DNA of 36,732 bases from a bacterium (GTDB taxonomy: Bacteria; Planctomycetota; Phycisphaerae; UBA1845): NCBI GenBank assembly GCA_024231775.1, contig JAAEQG010000493.1, positions 1 to 36,732 on the forward strand. The letters are read 5' to 3'. The notes beneath the pieces are model-generated. The model made no database searches. It worked only from the letters and a program-made list of their open reading frames with translations, and was not told the DNA's origin. This document shows positions 20,596-30,121 of this stretch, in pieces (position 1 is the stretch's first letter; each line of letters starts with the position of its first letter). The translations under genes and the position numbers were made by a program.

Positions 20596-23244
20596 TTATG
20601 GAATGACGAAGTCCTCCTGCTGGCAACGCTGGGCCCCGGTCTCGTAGTCATACCAGCAGTATTCGAGCGTGTACGCACCGGGCTTGATGTCCTCCAGCGT
20701 CGAGTACACCTCATAGCAGCAGGTGCAGCGACACGGGCTGGTGAGCACCTCTTCCTCGGTCATCCGAATGACGTTGTCCTCGGCGGTCATGGTGACCGCG
20801 ATCTCGTCCGGGCAGCAGTTGTAGGTGGCGTTGACGTGGACAACGTCCACGGTGTAGCCCCAGATGTGCAGGTCGATCAGGTCATCCTCGCTGCACGCGC
20901 TGTACCCGTTGGTTCCCGCACCGTTGGTATCGACATCCGGGACGGTTCCGTTGGTATCAACGTCAGGCAGCGTCCCGTTGGTCCCGACATTCGGTGCGGT
21001 TCCGTTGGTCTCGGCGTCTTCGTCGTCCTCCATGATCAGATCGTCCGGATAGATGTCCGGTTCATCTCCACGACCGTTCCCGTAATCGCTCAGGCAGCCG
21101 CTGTTGCCATACCGAGCCAAGTGCAGGTTGCCCAGCAGGATGACCCAGGGAACCGAGTTCACGTCCGCCACCGGAGCGCCCGCCACTACGTGGTCAGTGA
21201 CGGCGAAGACGTTCTCCTGCATAAAGACGCCGCGGGTGAAATTGCTGTAGTAGTAGCCCGCATCGAAGCCGGTAGGCAACTGTCCCAGAAGCTCGAAGCC
21301 CGCCTCCGGTGTGACCCGGTAGACCATCACCCCCTGGAACTCCTCTGCCGGCGGAAGGGCATCGGCGACCGTTACCGTAACGACGTCCACCGCGTCATCC
21401 TCCTGATCGCCGTTGGCTGGATCAGCGTCCAAGTCAACATCTCCCTCCTCGTCGAACGCCGCATCCCCATCGTCCATGAACTCCGGCCCGTAGTTGTACA
21501 TCTCCACGGGCACCGCCAGCAGATCCTGCTCCGCGTAGTAGGTCAGCGCCTTGGGGTTGTACAGAGCCTCGGACCACGCATCCGGATTCCCGATCAGCTC
21601 TTTGTAGGCCAACCGAGGCTGGGAGAAGTCGCTGATGTCGAAGATGGAGAGCTGCACACCCTGGGGCCAGACAAACATGCCATTGGTGGGCGCATCCTGG
21701 CCGATGGTCAGCAGGTGGTCCTCGCCCATCTCCATGATGAAGGTGCTGAACCCCGGGACCTTCAGCTTTCCGATCACCTGAGGATTCCTCGGGTTGGACA
21801 TGTCCAGGGTAAACAGTGGATCGGTTCGCTCAAAGGTCACCAGGAAGCCCCGCTCCCCGGAGAAACGGGCTGAACGGATTTCTTCGTTAGGGGCGATGTT
21901 CTCCGCCCGGCCCACGATGTTCAGGGCTTCGCCTTCCTCGGCGAGCACGTAGACATGATTAGCCGGCGGCGTTTCCAGTGCGACGGCGAACCCGCCCCGA
22001 TCGATCGTGGTGGCCACCCGTAGATAGCCCTGGTATTCACTCATCGAGTACTGGTTGAGAATCCGCCCGGGAACCGCACCGACCGCGGTTAGCAGCGGTC
22101 CGCTGTCGCTGAATGCAACCTTGTAGATGTCCGTGGTCTGGCGGGTGCCTCCGAAGAAGTCATACTCGGCGTCGGTCAGATAGAGGGCCTGCGTCGAGGC
22201 GTAGGTGTTGCCAGGGTAAGCCACCACCGCGGCGGACTTGAACGCCTCCGGAGTGTTGATGTCCAGGCTGACCACAGTGGTCATCCCGTAGCCGTCGGGG
22301 TCGAACGGGTAGTAGACGTCGTCCCAGCCCACGGTATTCCCGGACACCGGATCGTCTCCGGCGACAGCTACCTGGAAGTCAGGGAGGATCTCCTCCACGC
22401 TGACGTCCGCGACCACAGGCTCACCATCACGGTAGCTGATGAACGGGCTGAAGTAGTTCGGGTAGTTGACCAGCACCAGGTGCAGCATATCGCCGATCAT
22501 GCGGCTGGTGGACAGATCGCCCTCGAACCAGCTGGTAGACTCGATAACCGGGTTCGAGCGATCGGTCACGTCCACCACGGTCACCTGGGTGCGCGAACGG
22601 TAGATGCCCGGCGGAGCGACTATGTCCTCCGCGATCAGCACGACCGGAAGATCGTAGTACACCGAGGGACGAGTAAGCGCCACCACGTGATCCTGGAGCA
22701 GATAGAGATCGCGGCCGTAGCCCTCTAACTCGAGCGAAGCCAGCTCGGCCAGGGCCTCGCCGGGATCAGCTTGCACGATATGCAGGGTCGATTCGGACAG
22801 CACATAAACGTAGGTGCCGTCATTCTTGACGATATCCCCTTCCTGAACTCCTTCCTCTTGGGTCGTCGTGGTGGAGAAGCCGTCGTCCCCACCGCCCTCG
22901 TCGCCGCTATTGGCGTCGCCCTGCGCTTCTCCGCCGCCGGTGGGCTCTGCCGGAGGCCCCTCTTCGGAGGTCGGCGCGGCGTCGGCATCGTCCACGGCAA
23001 ACGTGCCACCGTCCCCGGCACGGTCATACCGCTGGTCCGTCTCGACCTGGTCAGTAAAGTACGCCTTGAACGCCGCCTCGGACTCGAACTGCTCAAGCTC
23101 GACCTTACCAGACTCCGTCGGGCCGGTGTTGGTGTTACCGTTGCCCGGCACCTCGCTTGGAGGCCATCCAGCAATCTCGCCCAGCACGTCGCATCCACCC
23201 ACGAGCATCAGCACCGGCATACACCACACCATACAGCGCATCAT
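20596..23244 (-). CDS. Secreted beta-propeller domain lipoprotein (Pfam Beta_propel/PF09826-like) with Cys-rich C-terminal domain
   Basis: Lipobox MLVGGCDV; FSTTTTQEEGVQEGDIVKNDGTYVYVLSESTLHIVQA; internal TNGTxPDVD repeats; C-terminal NCCPDEIAVTM...PCRCTCCYEVYSTLEDIKPGAYTLEYCWYDYETGAQRCQQ. Confidence 0.82.
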   Translation of the reverse strand: MMRCMVWCMPVLMLVGGCDVLGEIAGWPPSEVPGNGNTNTGPTESGKVELEQFESEAAFKAYFTDQVETDQRYDRAGDGGTFAVDDADAAPTSEEGPPAEPTGGGEAQGDANSGDEGGGDDGFSTTTTQEEGVQEGDIVKNDGTYVYVLSESTLHIVQADPGEALAELASLELEGYGRDLYLLQDHVVALTRPSVYYDLPVVLIAEDIVAPPGIYRSRTQVTVVDVTDRSNPVIESTSWFEGDLSTSRMIGDMLHLVLVNYPNYFSPFISYRDGEPVVADVSVEEILPDFQVAVAGDDPVSGNTVGWDDVYYPFDPDGYGMTTVVSLDINTPEAFKSAAVVAYPGNTYASTQALYLTDAEYDFFGGTRQTTDIYKVAFSDSGPLLTAVGAVPGRILNQYSMSEYQGYLRVATTIDRGGFAVALETPPANHVYVLAEEGEALNIVGRAENIAPNEEIRSARFSGERGFLVTFERTDPLFTLDMSNPRNPQVIGKLKVPGFSTFIMEMGEDHLLTIGQDAPTNGMFVWPQGVQLSIFDISDFSQPRLAYKELIGNPDAWSEALYNPKALTYYAEQDLLAVPVEMYNYGPEFMDDGDAAFDEEGDVDLDADPANGDQEDDAVDVVTVTVADALPPAEEFQGVMVYRVTPEAGFELLGQLPTGFDAGYYYSNFTRGVFMQENVFAVTDHVVAGAPVADVNSVPWVILLGNLHLARYGNSGCLSDYGNGRGDEPDIYPDDLIMEDDEDAETNGTAPNVGTNGTLPDVDTNGTVPDVDTNGAGTNGYSACSEDDLIDLHIWGYTVDVVHVNATYNCCPDEIAVTMTAEDNVIRMTEEEVLTSPCRCTCCYEVYSTLEDIKPGAYTLEYCWYDYETGAQRCQQEDFVIP
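20921..21009 (-). repeat. 27-bp coding minisatellite (TNGTxPDVD)n
   Basis: ccgttggt phased at 20921, 20948, 20975, 21002 (exact 27-bp period), with an extra copy 15 bp away at 20906. Confidence 0.9.
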
Positions 23245-23679
23245 ATCGTTGACTCCTTGATTGATTCAGGTATCTGACCGCGAATCGGAACCTCCGTGTC
23301 CGCGGGGATAGTACGTGAGGGTCAAGTGGCCGGTCAACCGATCTGCTCAAAAGGCTGGAGAATCCATGCGGCGTACAACAATACACAGTTCGCCCGTTTA
23401 CGCTCCGCCTGCCCCATAGCTTCAGCCGCATACCCATCCCCAGGTGCCCCATGAGAGCGAATCCGCAATGATCCGCGTTGATCTGCGGCCCGATTCTGCC
23501 TGGAGGGGTGATGCGCCAACCCCCCCGGAAGCCTTGCCCCGGTGCATTGCAGGCGGCTGAACGGTTGCCATCGATGAGGAAGTTATGGAGCTTCGGTGGT
23601 GGAGGATTGTCGATGACGCTCTCGAATCGAGACGCGGTGGGCGGACTGGCCGAATCTCCGTCATCCCCGCGCAGACCAA

Positions 23680-23700
23680 GGGCTGCCACGCGGGCAGCCC
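23680..23700. other. Perfect 8-bp stem-loop in a long intergenic region
   Basis: GGGCTGCC-ACGCG-GGCAGCCC. Confidence 0.5.
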
Positions 23701-23778
23701 GGGGTCGGCGTTATGTTACCCACAGTCACCGTGCCGCGATGCGCTCTCTCAGAGCGGGAGGCCCCATATACCCCCTGT

Positions 23779-23798
23779 CAGCGCACAGTCCTGCGCTG
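23779..23798. terminator. Perfect 7-bp stem-loop downstream of the TPR/DUF3352-like gene
   Basis: CAGCGCA-CAGTCC-TGCGCTG, about 77 nt past the minus-strand stop at 23875; no U tract. Confidence 0.35.
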
Positions 23799-23874
23799 CC
23801 TGAACTCCACAGAGGAACGCTTGCCCCAGCACCTACCGTTCAGCTTCCCAGGTCTCTGATCCACTACCGAGTCA

Positions 23875-26538
23875 TCAGATGCTCGGCGGGACGTCTGCCG
23901 CCGGTTCGCTGTTGCTTCCGGCGCGCTCCTCCGGTGAGACATAGTGCGTCGTTGTATGCGTATGCCACTTCTGCCCGTCAAACGTAGTGTGCGTCGCCGT
24001 GGATTTGTAGAAGTCGATTCTTTGCGCCGCCGGGGCGAGCTTGCCCAGCATCCCGCCGATTCTCGAGATGATGGAAGACGCCTGTGGATCGGGCAGGAAC
24101 GGCCCCACCATCGAGCCCGCCATGGAGGCTATGCCCAGACCGGCTGCCAGATCGGCACCGAAGTTGCGTTCGTCCGTCAGGGTGATGGCGGAGAACGGTC
24201 CCGGGGGAACGATTGCCTCACTCATGGCCTGCTCGTTCTCGCGGATGTTCGGATGCTCACCCTTGGCCGTCGCCAGACACAGAGCCACCGCATCGGCTGA
24301 GCTACCGAAGATCAAGTGCCCATCGGCGACACCCCAGACCGCCGGTTGAGGCATCATGCCCACCTGGAGGTTCTCAAACCCTTCGAGTTGCTCGTGTGGA
24401 CAGGGGCTGGTGCGAATGGCCAGCATAGCCAAGCCCATCATGGCCGGATTCTCCGACGCCGCCTCGCCGAGCTGCGTGGAGACGAACGCGATCGCGGCGC
24501 CCACCGCATCCCTGGCGGATTGCTCGTCAGTCACCTTGAGTAGCAGCACAGAACCCTGGTCCGCCGCGAGGGTCACACTCACGCTGGTTCCTTCGATCCA
24601 GCCGAGCACGTCCTCCTGGACATCAACGCCAAACTGCGTCTGGAACTGGGACCACTTAGCCAGCACTTCCTCGCCGTCGTCCCCGGCCATGCCGATCGTG
24701 TCCAGAATGAAGTTGTACAGTTCAACCAGGCTCACACCATTGCTGATGGAAAACGATACGGTCTCCTGCGGGAGGTACCGATCGAAGTTGGTGAGCTGCG
24801 CCTGCTTGCCGAAGACGGGGTAGATGGCTCGCTCGGCGGCGTCGGGGACCAGGACGGCGATGGACTCGGTGTGGGCGTCAAAACCGTCGGTGGTGCCCAC
24901 GGTCGCGGTGTAGTCAATGATCCCCGCTGCATCCATCGCCCGATCCACAAGCTTCTGCACCAGCTTCAACTTGCCGGCATCGCGACCTCCCCTGCGTTTG
25001 GCGGCGTACTTCTTGGCTTTCGCCAAGGCTGCTTGGTAGCGCTTCTGGTCATGAAGGGGTTTGAGGTCGGGATCTTTGGCGATATGTCGCGGGGAGTAGA
25101 AACCTCCCTCCACCGCCTGTTCGAGGAAGTCCAACCCCTTGCCATTATGACCCAGAAGGGTATGGAAACAAGCCAGATAGTAGAGCACCCGTGAATCGGT
25201 CGGGGCCACAGCGTGGGCTTGCTCAACGAGCTTAAGCCCTTGCTGATAATCGTCGTTCTTGTAGACCTTCCAGGCTTGCATGGACAGACGGTAGGCCTCT
25301 CCGCTGCGGGTGGAGTTCTCGACGATGTCCTTGGCTCCGGCTCCGGCGGCCAGCTCTTTGGCGTTCTCCAGGGCCTCTGCATACCTGGCTTCGCCACGCA
25401 AACTGTCAAGATCGGAGTCGCCGGAAATCTTGCTCGGCGCATAGAATCCGCCCTCGACCGCTTCCTCCAGCCAGTCCAAAGCCGAGTCCTTGTTGCCGAG
25501 CATAGCGTTGAAACAGGCCAGGTTGTAGAGGATCATGGAGCTCTTCGGGTCTGCGTCGTAGGCTTGCTCGACCAGCTTGAGAGCTTCCTTCATGTCGCCC
25601 CGTTGGTACGCGGACAACGCAGCGTCGTGGAGTTTGTCGGCTTCCGCGGACATCTTCGCACGCACATACTCATCCTCCGGCGCCGCGATCAGCCCGGTCA
25701 GCGTCTTGACCGCGTTGGGAATGGGCTCGAGCAGGGCCTGCATGTCGAAGAACTCCATGCTGTCCTCCGCTGCGGGCAGTTGGGCGAAGGCGGCCTTGAA
25801 GCGAGGACTATCCGCCAGCGGGGTGCCGGCACTGCTCCCGCCGAGCAAGTCCAGAACCTCGGGCAGCAGGCGTTCACCCATGACGATGATGACCAGATCA
25901 TTATGCGCGGCTACGGTGATGGACATAATCGTAACGTTGGGTATTGCGGGGACCAGGCTGGCGGTGGGCACTTTGCCATCCAGGCGAGAACCCCGTTTGA
26001 CCGAGAGAGCTTCAACCCCCACCGCCTGATTAAGCTCTTCAGCGAAACCGTCAAGTATCGCCGCCAGACCTTCGAAGTTGCGGGCCGCCCCCTCGACACT
26101 GCCACGAAACAGCCAGACCATGTCCGGCATCATGACCATTCCACGTTCACCGATGATCGTTGGCGGTCCGAGGCGTTCCGCGAAGACCATCTCCTTGGCA
26201 TCCAGATCGTCCCAGTCCACGGCTGCCAGCAACTCCGTCGTCCGCCTCTTCAGACGATCGACTTCGGCTTGCTGCTCGGCGTCCAGGAACGAGCCGATCA
26301 GCTCCATGACGTCATCTCCGATCCCCGTCTCGGCCAGAGCGTTGAGCACGTCGTCCCAGTATTCGTCGATGAAGGCCCGCTCCGGATTGTGGCGTTCGGC
26401 AACGAACAGAAATACGTCGTTGGGCACCACGTCCGCCAGGGTAAACCCCTCTGTCACCTTCTGGGCTGGGGCCACCAGGGCCATCGCCCCCACTGCCGTC
26501 GCCAACGCGCCAACTGCAACGAATCCCATAGCCTTCAC
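23875..26538 (-). CDS. Exported protein, DUF3352-like, with internal duplicated TPR 'end-of-group' segments
   Basis: Preferred GTG start at 26538 (AAGGAG 8 nt upstream, then MKAMGFVAVGALATAVGAMALVAPAQ signal peptide) rather than track ATG 26706. Duplicated segments ALKLVEQAYDADPKSSMILYNLACFNAMLGNKDSALDWLEEAVEGGFYAPSKI / GLKLVEQAHAVAPTDSRVLYYLACFHTLLGHNGKGLDFLEQAVEGGFYSPRHI. Confidence 0.7.
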   Translation of the reverse strand: MKAMGFVAVGALATAVGAMALVAPAQKVTEGFTLADVVPNDVFLFVAERHNPERAFIDEYWDDVLNALAETGIGDDVMELIGSFLDAEQQAEVDRLKRRTTELLAAVDWDDLDAKEMVFAERLGPPTIIGERGMVMMPDMVWLFRGSVEGAARNFEGLAAILDGFAEELNQAVGVEALSVKRGSRLDGKVPTASLVPAIPNVTIMSITVAAHNDLVIIVMGERLLPEVLDLLGGSSAGTPLADSPRFKAAFAQLPAAEDSMEFFDMQALLEPIPNAVKTLTGLIAAPEDEYVRAKMSAEADKLHDAALSAYQRGDMKEALKLVEQAYDADPKSSMILYNLACFNAMLGNKDSALDWLEEAVEGGFYAPSKISGDSDLDSLRGEARYAEALENAKELAAGAGAKDIVENSTRSGEAYRLSMQAWKVYKNDDYQQGLKLVEQAHAVAPTDSRVLYYLACFHTLLGHNGKGLDFLEQAVEGGFYSPRHIAKDPDLKPLHDQKRYQAALAKAKKYAAKRRGGRDAGKLKLVQKLVDRAMDAAGIIDYTATVGTTDGFDAHTESIAVLVPDAAERAIYPVFGKQAQLTNFDRYLPQETVSFSISNGVSLVELYNFILDTIGMAGDDGEEVLAKWSQFQTQFGVDVQEDVLGWIEGTSVSVTLAADQGSVLLLKVTDEQSARDAVGAAIAFVSTQLGEAASENPAMMGLAMLAIRTSPCPHEQLEGFENLQVGMMPQPAVWGVADGHLIFGSSADAVALCLATAKGEHPNIRENEQAMSEAIVPPGPFSAITLTDERNFGADLAAGLGIASMAGSMVGPFLPDPQASSIISRIGGMLGKLAPAAQRIDFYKSTATHTTFDGQKWHTHTTTHYVSPEERAGSNSEPAADVPPSI

Positions 26539-26631
26539 GATTTCGGCTCCTTGACTTCGCCGGCCCCCGGTCACCCGGGGTCGGCTTGCGTTTCTGCGGA
26601 GGCCACCGGTCCAACTAAGGGCCGAGTCCGC

Positions 26632-26673
26632 GATGCTAGCATCCGTGATGCTAGCATCCGTGATGCCCGCATC
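26632..26673. repeat. Three 15-bp-phased palindromes (GATGCTAGCATC)
   Basis: GATGCTAGCATC-CGT-GATGCTAGCATC-CGT-GATGCCCGCATC at 26632, 26647, 26662; first two are perfect 12-bp palindromes. Confidence 0.9.
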
Positions 26674-26895
26674 CGCGACGGACCGCATCCACAGATCAAA
26701 CTCCACCCATCTATGCGACGTCGCCGGAGGGGGCGCCTCATCTTTGTGGGGATAACCTGCCCGTAAGGTCCGATAATTCCAATCCGGAAGACCAACCGCC
26801 CAATCAGAGCCCGGAGCGCAAGCGACGGGTCAGCCCGATACGGTTCGCCGCGCGGACCGCAGACGCCCGGAGAGGGTGGACCACGGTGGGAGGGG

Positions 26896-29800
26896 TCACC
26901 CATCCACGGGGGCGTCACCGGAAACTCGCCCCAGCCGCGTGCGCCAGGCGGACACTTGGGCGGGTTTGCCCCAGACTTCATAGAGCTGGATGATGCGTTC
27001 AACGGCACGGCGGGCCTGTGTGGGAGGAACGTCGGGGTCTTGGGTCATCAGTTCAAAGCCACCGATCAGCAAGGGTTCGGCGTCGGCGTATCTGCCCTCC
27101 CCGGCGATGGCTTCGCCGAGTCGGCTGCGCGCGTCGCCGATCAGCCAATGTTTTTGAGGCAGTTCCTTCTGTCGGGTGGCGAGGCAGGCGCGGAGTTGGG
27201 CAGCCGCCTCGCCAAAGCGTTCCTGCTCGAGGAGAACCTCGCTCCGGCGAACGAACGACGCGCCGGGGATCGAACCGAAGGCCAGCGACTCGCCCAGGCG
27301 TGCGCCCAAGCCTCGCCAGGAAACGCCGGCTGCCCCGGCTAGATTCCCACTCTCCAGCAGGTAGTCGATGAGCTTGTCTTGCAGGGCTTCCTGATCATAG
27401 GGTCCACCGATTCGAGCACGGGCAACGGCCCGGCTTTGGGTCTGGACGGCCTGATCCAGATCCCCGGTCATCTGGTGGGCGCGGGCCAGCGTGGCGAGGA
27501 TGTCCGCATCGCGTCCACCGTCCAGCTCCACCGCTCGCTCAGCCACGTCCAGCGCCGTCGCGGCATCCCGCAGGTCGGCTGGCTCGCAGTACAACAGTTC
27601 CCATGCGTAGGCGTGCAAGGTCAGGGCATCGGCGTCGGGTTGTTGGGCGGCGCGGCGCAAGTGAGCCTGGCGCTGCTCCACCAGTGGGCGCATCTCAGCC
27701 TGCTTCCCTTGAGTCTGGAGCACGCGGGCGAGATCGTTCATCAGAATCAGGGTGCGGGGATGATCTTCACCAAATACACGACCGGCCAAGGCGTAGGTCC
27801 GGCGGTGGAGAGTCTCGGCTTCTGCAAAGTCCTGAGTGTCTTCCAGCAGCAGGCCCAGGTTGTTCATGGCGGAGGCGGTGTCCGGGTGCTCGGTCCCCAG
27901 AACCTGGCGGCTGAGTTCGAGGGCCCGGCGTAGGAGGGGTTCCGCTTCGGTGATCTTGCCCAGCGCTCGGCAAACTGCTCCCAGGTTACCCATCGATGCG
28001 ATTGTGGAGGAGTGCTCCTCGCCAAGCACGCTGCGTCGGCGCTCGAGGGTCTGTCGGTGAATGCTCTCCGCCTCCTCCAGGCGGCCTGCGCCGGCGAGGG
28101 CCAGGGCAAGCTCGCTCATGGTGGAAAGCGTATCGACGTTTCTTTCACCCAGAACCGCGCCCTGCACCTCGACGGCGTGGCGCAGCAGGGACTCCGCTTC
28201 GTGGAACTTGCCCCGAACCCTGAGCAAACGGGCCAGGGCAAGGTCGGCGCGCAGCTTGTCTGGATGTTGGTCGCCGAGGGCCGCTCCGCTCACTTCCACC
28301 GCCTTGCGCAGATGCACTTCCGCCGCGGGGTAGAGCCCCAGGGCCTGGTAGGTCTCGCCGAGCGTAACCCGAAGATCCGCTTCCACGTCCGGCTGTTCGC
28401 TGAGCGCCCCTTCCTCGATTCGTTGGGCCGCCTCATCCAGCACGTAGCGAACCGTAATCTCGCGGCCGAGCGCCTTGCTCGGATCGACCGAGTTCAGCAT
28501 GTGCCGCAAGAACCCGCTGACTGTCGCGGATTTGTTTGCCTGCCGGCGGGCGTGGATAGCGTTAGCCACCGCCAACTCGCGCTGCTCTTGGGCGCCGGCC
28601 CGAGCCTGCTCGGCTGCATCTCGTTCGATGCGTAGCTCCGCACGGGCTCGATTGGCCTGGACGAACCCCAGCCCCGCCAGGGTCAGCCCGAGCACCAGCG
28701 ACGCGGAGACTATGGACCCCGCCACCACTCCGGCCCGATGTCGGCGTACGAACTTGCCCACCTTGTACGCCGCCCCCGGCGGACCCGCCTCCACCGGTTC
28801 ATGTCGAAGATGCCGCTCGACGTCGGCAGCCAGGTCGTTGGCGGTCTGATACCGCCGGGTCCGATCCTTCTCCATCGCCTTCATGACGATCCAGTCCAGG
28901 TCGCCACGTATCAGGCGGGAGAGGTTGGCTGGTTCGGTCTTGCGCAGGGCGGCGATCGAGGTGGCGTCGGCGCTTTCGCCGAGCGTGTGCAGGCGGGCGG
29001 ACGGCGACGGCGGATCCACCTCCCGGATGATCCGGTGGATATCTTCGTATGACGCTTGGCGCAGAGTCTTGCGCTCGTGCGGCGTCGTGCCGGTGAGCAA
29101 CTCGTAGAGAATCACGCCCAGAGAATAGATATCCGTGCGCGTGTCCACGTCCAGTCCGCAGATGTCCGCCTGGTCCGGACTCATGTATTCCGGCGTGCCC
29201 AGGAACTGGCGAAACCCGGTGAAGAGGGTCTTATCGGTTAGCCGCTGGCTGGTCGCTTTGGCGATACCGAAGTCGATCACTTTGGGTACCGGACGAGTGT
29301 CGTGCAGGGTGACCAGCACGTTATTCGGCTTGAGATCACGATGAATGATCCCCTTTTGATGGGCGTGTTGCACTGCGTGGCAGATGGGGACGAACAGTTC
29401 CAATCGTTCTTGGGTAGTCAGCTTATGCTGGTCGCAGTAGGTCGAGACCGTAACACCTTTCACCAACTCCATCACGAAATAGGGGCGCCCGGTTTCGGTG
29501 GCTCCGGCGTCGAGGGCTCTCGCGATATTGGGATGGTTCATGACCGCCAGGGCTTGGCGCTCGGCCTCGAAGCGGGCGATCACCTCCTTGGTATCCATCC
29601 CCAGCTTGATGATCTTGAGGGCCACCCGTCGGCGGATGGGCTCTTCCTGCTCAGCCATGTAGACAATGCCGAACCCCCCTTCGCCGATTCGCTCCAGGAT
29701 GCGGTAAGGCCCGATGCGTTTGGTGGTGACGATAAACGGTGTCGGAGAGTCCAGGGTCGAATCCGGATCGATCGGCGGGTGTTCGAGAAAATCCCCGTCG

Positions 29801-29964
29801 CGCTCGTGGCTGCTCAATAACCCCTCAACATGCTCACGAAACTGGACGTCGTCACCGCAGGCCTGGTCCAGGTACGCGGCACGGTCCGCGGCCACACCCT
29901 TCTCCAGGGCAGCGTGAAAAACCTGCTCCAGCCTCTCATGATTGGAGGAACCCAAAACGTACAC
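26896..29964 (-). CDS. Serine/threonine protein kinase with TM segment and C-terminal TPR repeats
   Basis: IGPYRILERIGEGGFGIVYMAEQ, RRVALKIIKLG, GIIHRDLKPNNVLV, KVIDFGIAKA, GTPEYMSPDQA, TDIYSLGVILYELLTG; TM VVAGSIVSASLVLGLTLAGLGFV; repeated ...EAEPLLRRALELSRQVLGTEHPDTASAMNNLG. Confidence 0.95.
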   Translation of the reverse strand: MYVLGSSNHERLEQVFHAALEKGVAADRAAYLDQACGDDVQFREHVEGLLSSHERDGDFLEHPPIDPDSTLDSPTPFIVTTKRIGPYRILERIGEGGFGIVYMAEQEEPIRRRVALKIIKLGMDTKEVIARFEAERQALAVMNHPNIARALDAGATETGRPYFVMELVKGVTVSTYCDQHKLTTQERLELFVPICHAVQHAHQKGIIHRDLKPNNVLVTLHDTRPVPKVIDFGIAKATSQRLTDKTLFTGFRQFLGTPEYMSPDQADICGLDVDTRTDIYSLGVILYELLTGTTPHERKTLRQASYEDIHRIIREVDPPSPSARLHTLGESADATSIAALRKTEPANLSRLIRGDLDWIVMKAMEKDRTRRYQTANDLAADVERHLRHEPVEAGPPGAAYKVGKFVRRHRAGVVAGSIVSASLVLGLTLAGLGFVQANRARAELRIERDAAEQARAGAQEQRELAVANAIHARRQANKSATVSGFLRHMLNSVDPSKALGREITVRYVLDEAAQRIEEGALSEQPDVEADLRVTLGETYQALGLYPAAEVHLRKAVEVSGAALGDQHPDKLRADLALARLLRVRGKFHEAESLLRHAVEVQGAVLGERNVDTLSTMSELALALAGAGRLEEAESIHRQTLERRRSVLGEEHSSTIASMGNLGAVCRALGKITEAEPLLRRALELSRQVLGTEHPDTASAMNNLGLLLEDTQDFAEAETLHRRTYALAGRVFGEDHPRTLILMNDLARVLQTQGKQAEMRPLVEQRQAHLRRAAQQPDADALTLHAYAWELLYCEPADLRDAATALDVAERAVELDGGRDADILATLARAHQMTGDLDQAVQTQSRAVARARIGGPYDQEALQDKLIDYLLESGNLAGAAGVSWRGLGARLGESLAFGSIPGASFVRRSEVLLEQERFGEAAAQLRACLATRQKELPQKHWLIGDARSRLGEAIAGEGRYADAEPLLIGGFELMTQDPDVPPTQARRAVERIIQLYEVWGKPAQVSAWRTRLGRVSGDAPVDG

Positions 29965-30121
29965 CCCACGAGGTCTAGTGCGGCTGCGCCCCAGCCTGGC
30001 GCCACACGTTCCGCATCAATGGTGGGCCGCCGATCCCGCGGCCACATGCGGTCAGCTACGAACCGTCATTATGAGCATATGCGCCAAACGTCCACCCGGC
30101 GCCTCGACGGATCTCCCGAAT

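Noticed and set aside
26738-26752. DnaA-box-like TTATCCCCACA
   Set aside because: Imperfect single match, no cluster and no dnaA/dnaN context.
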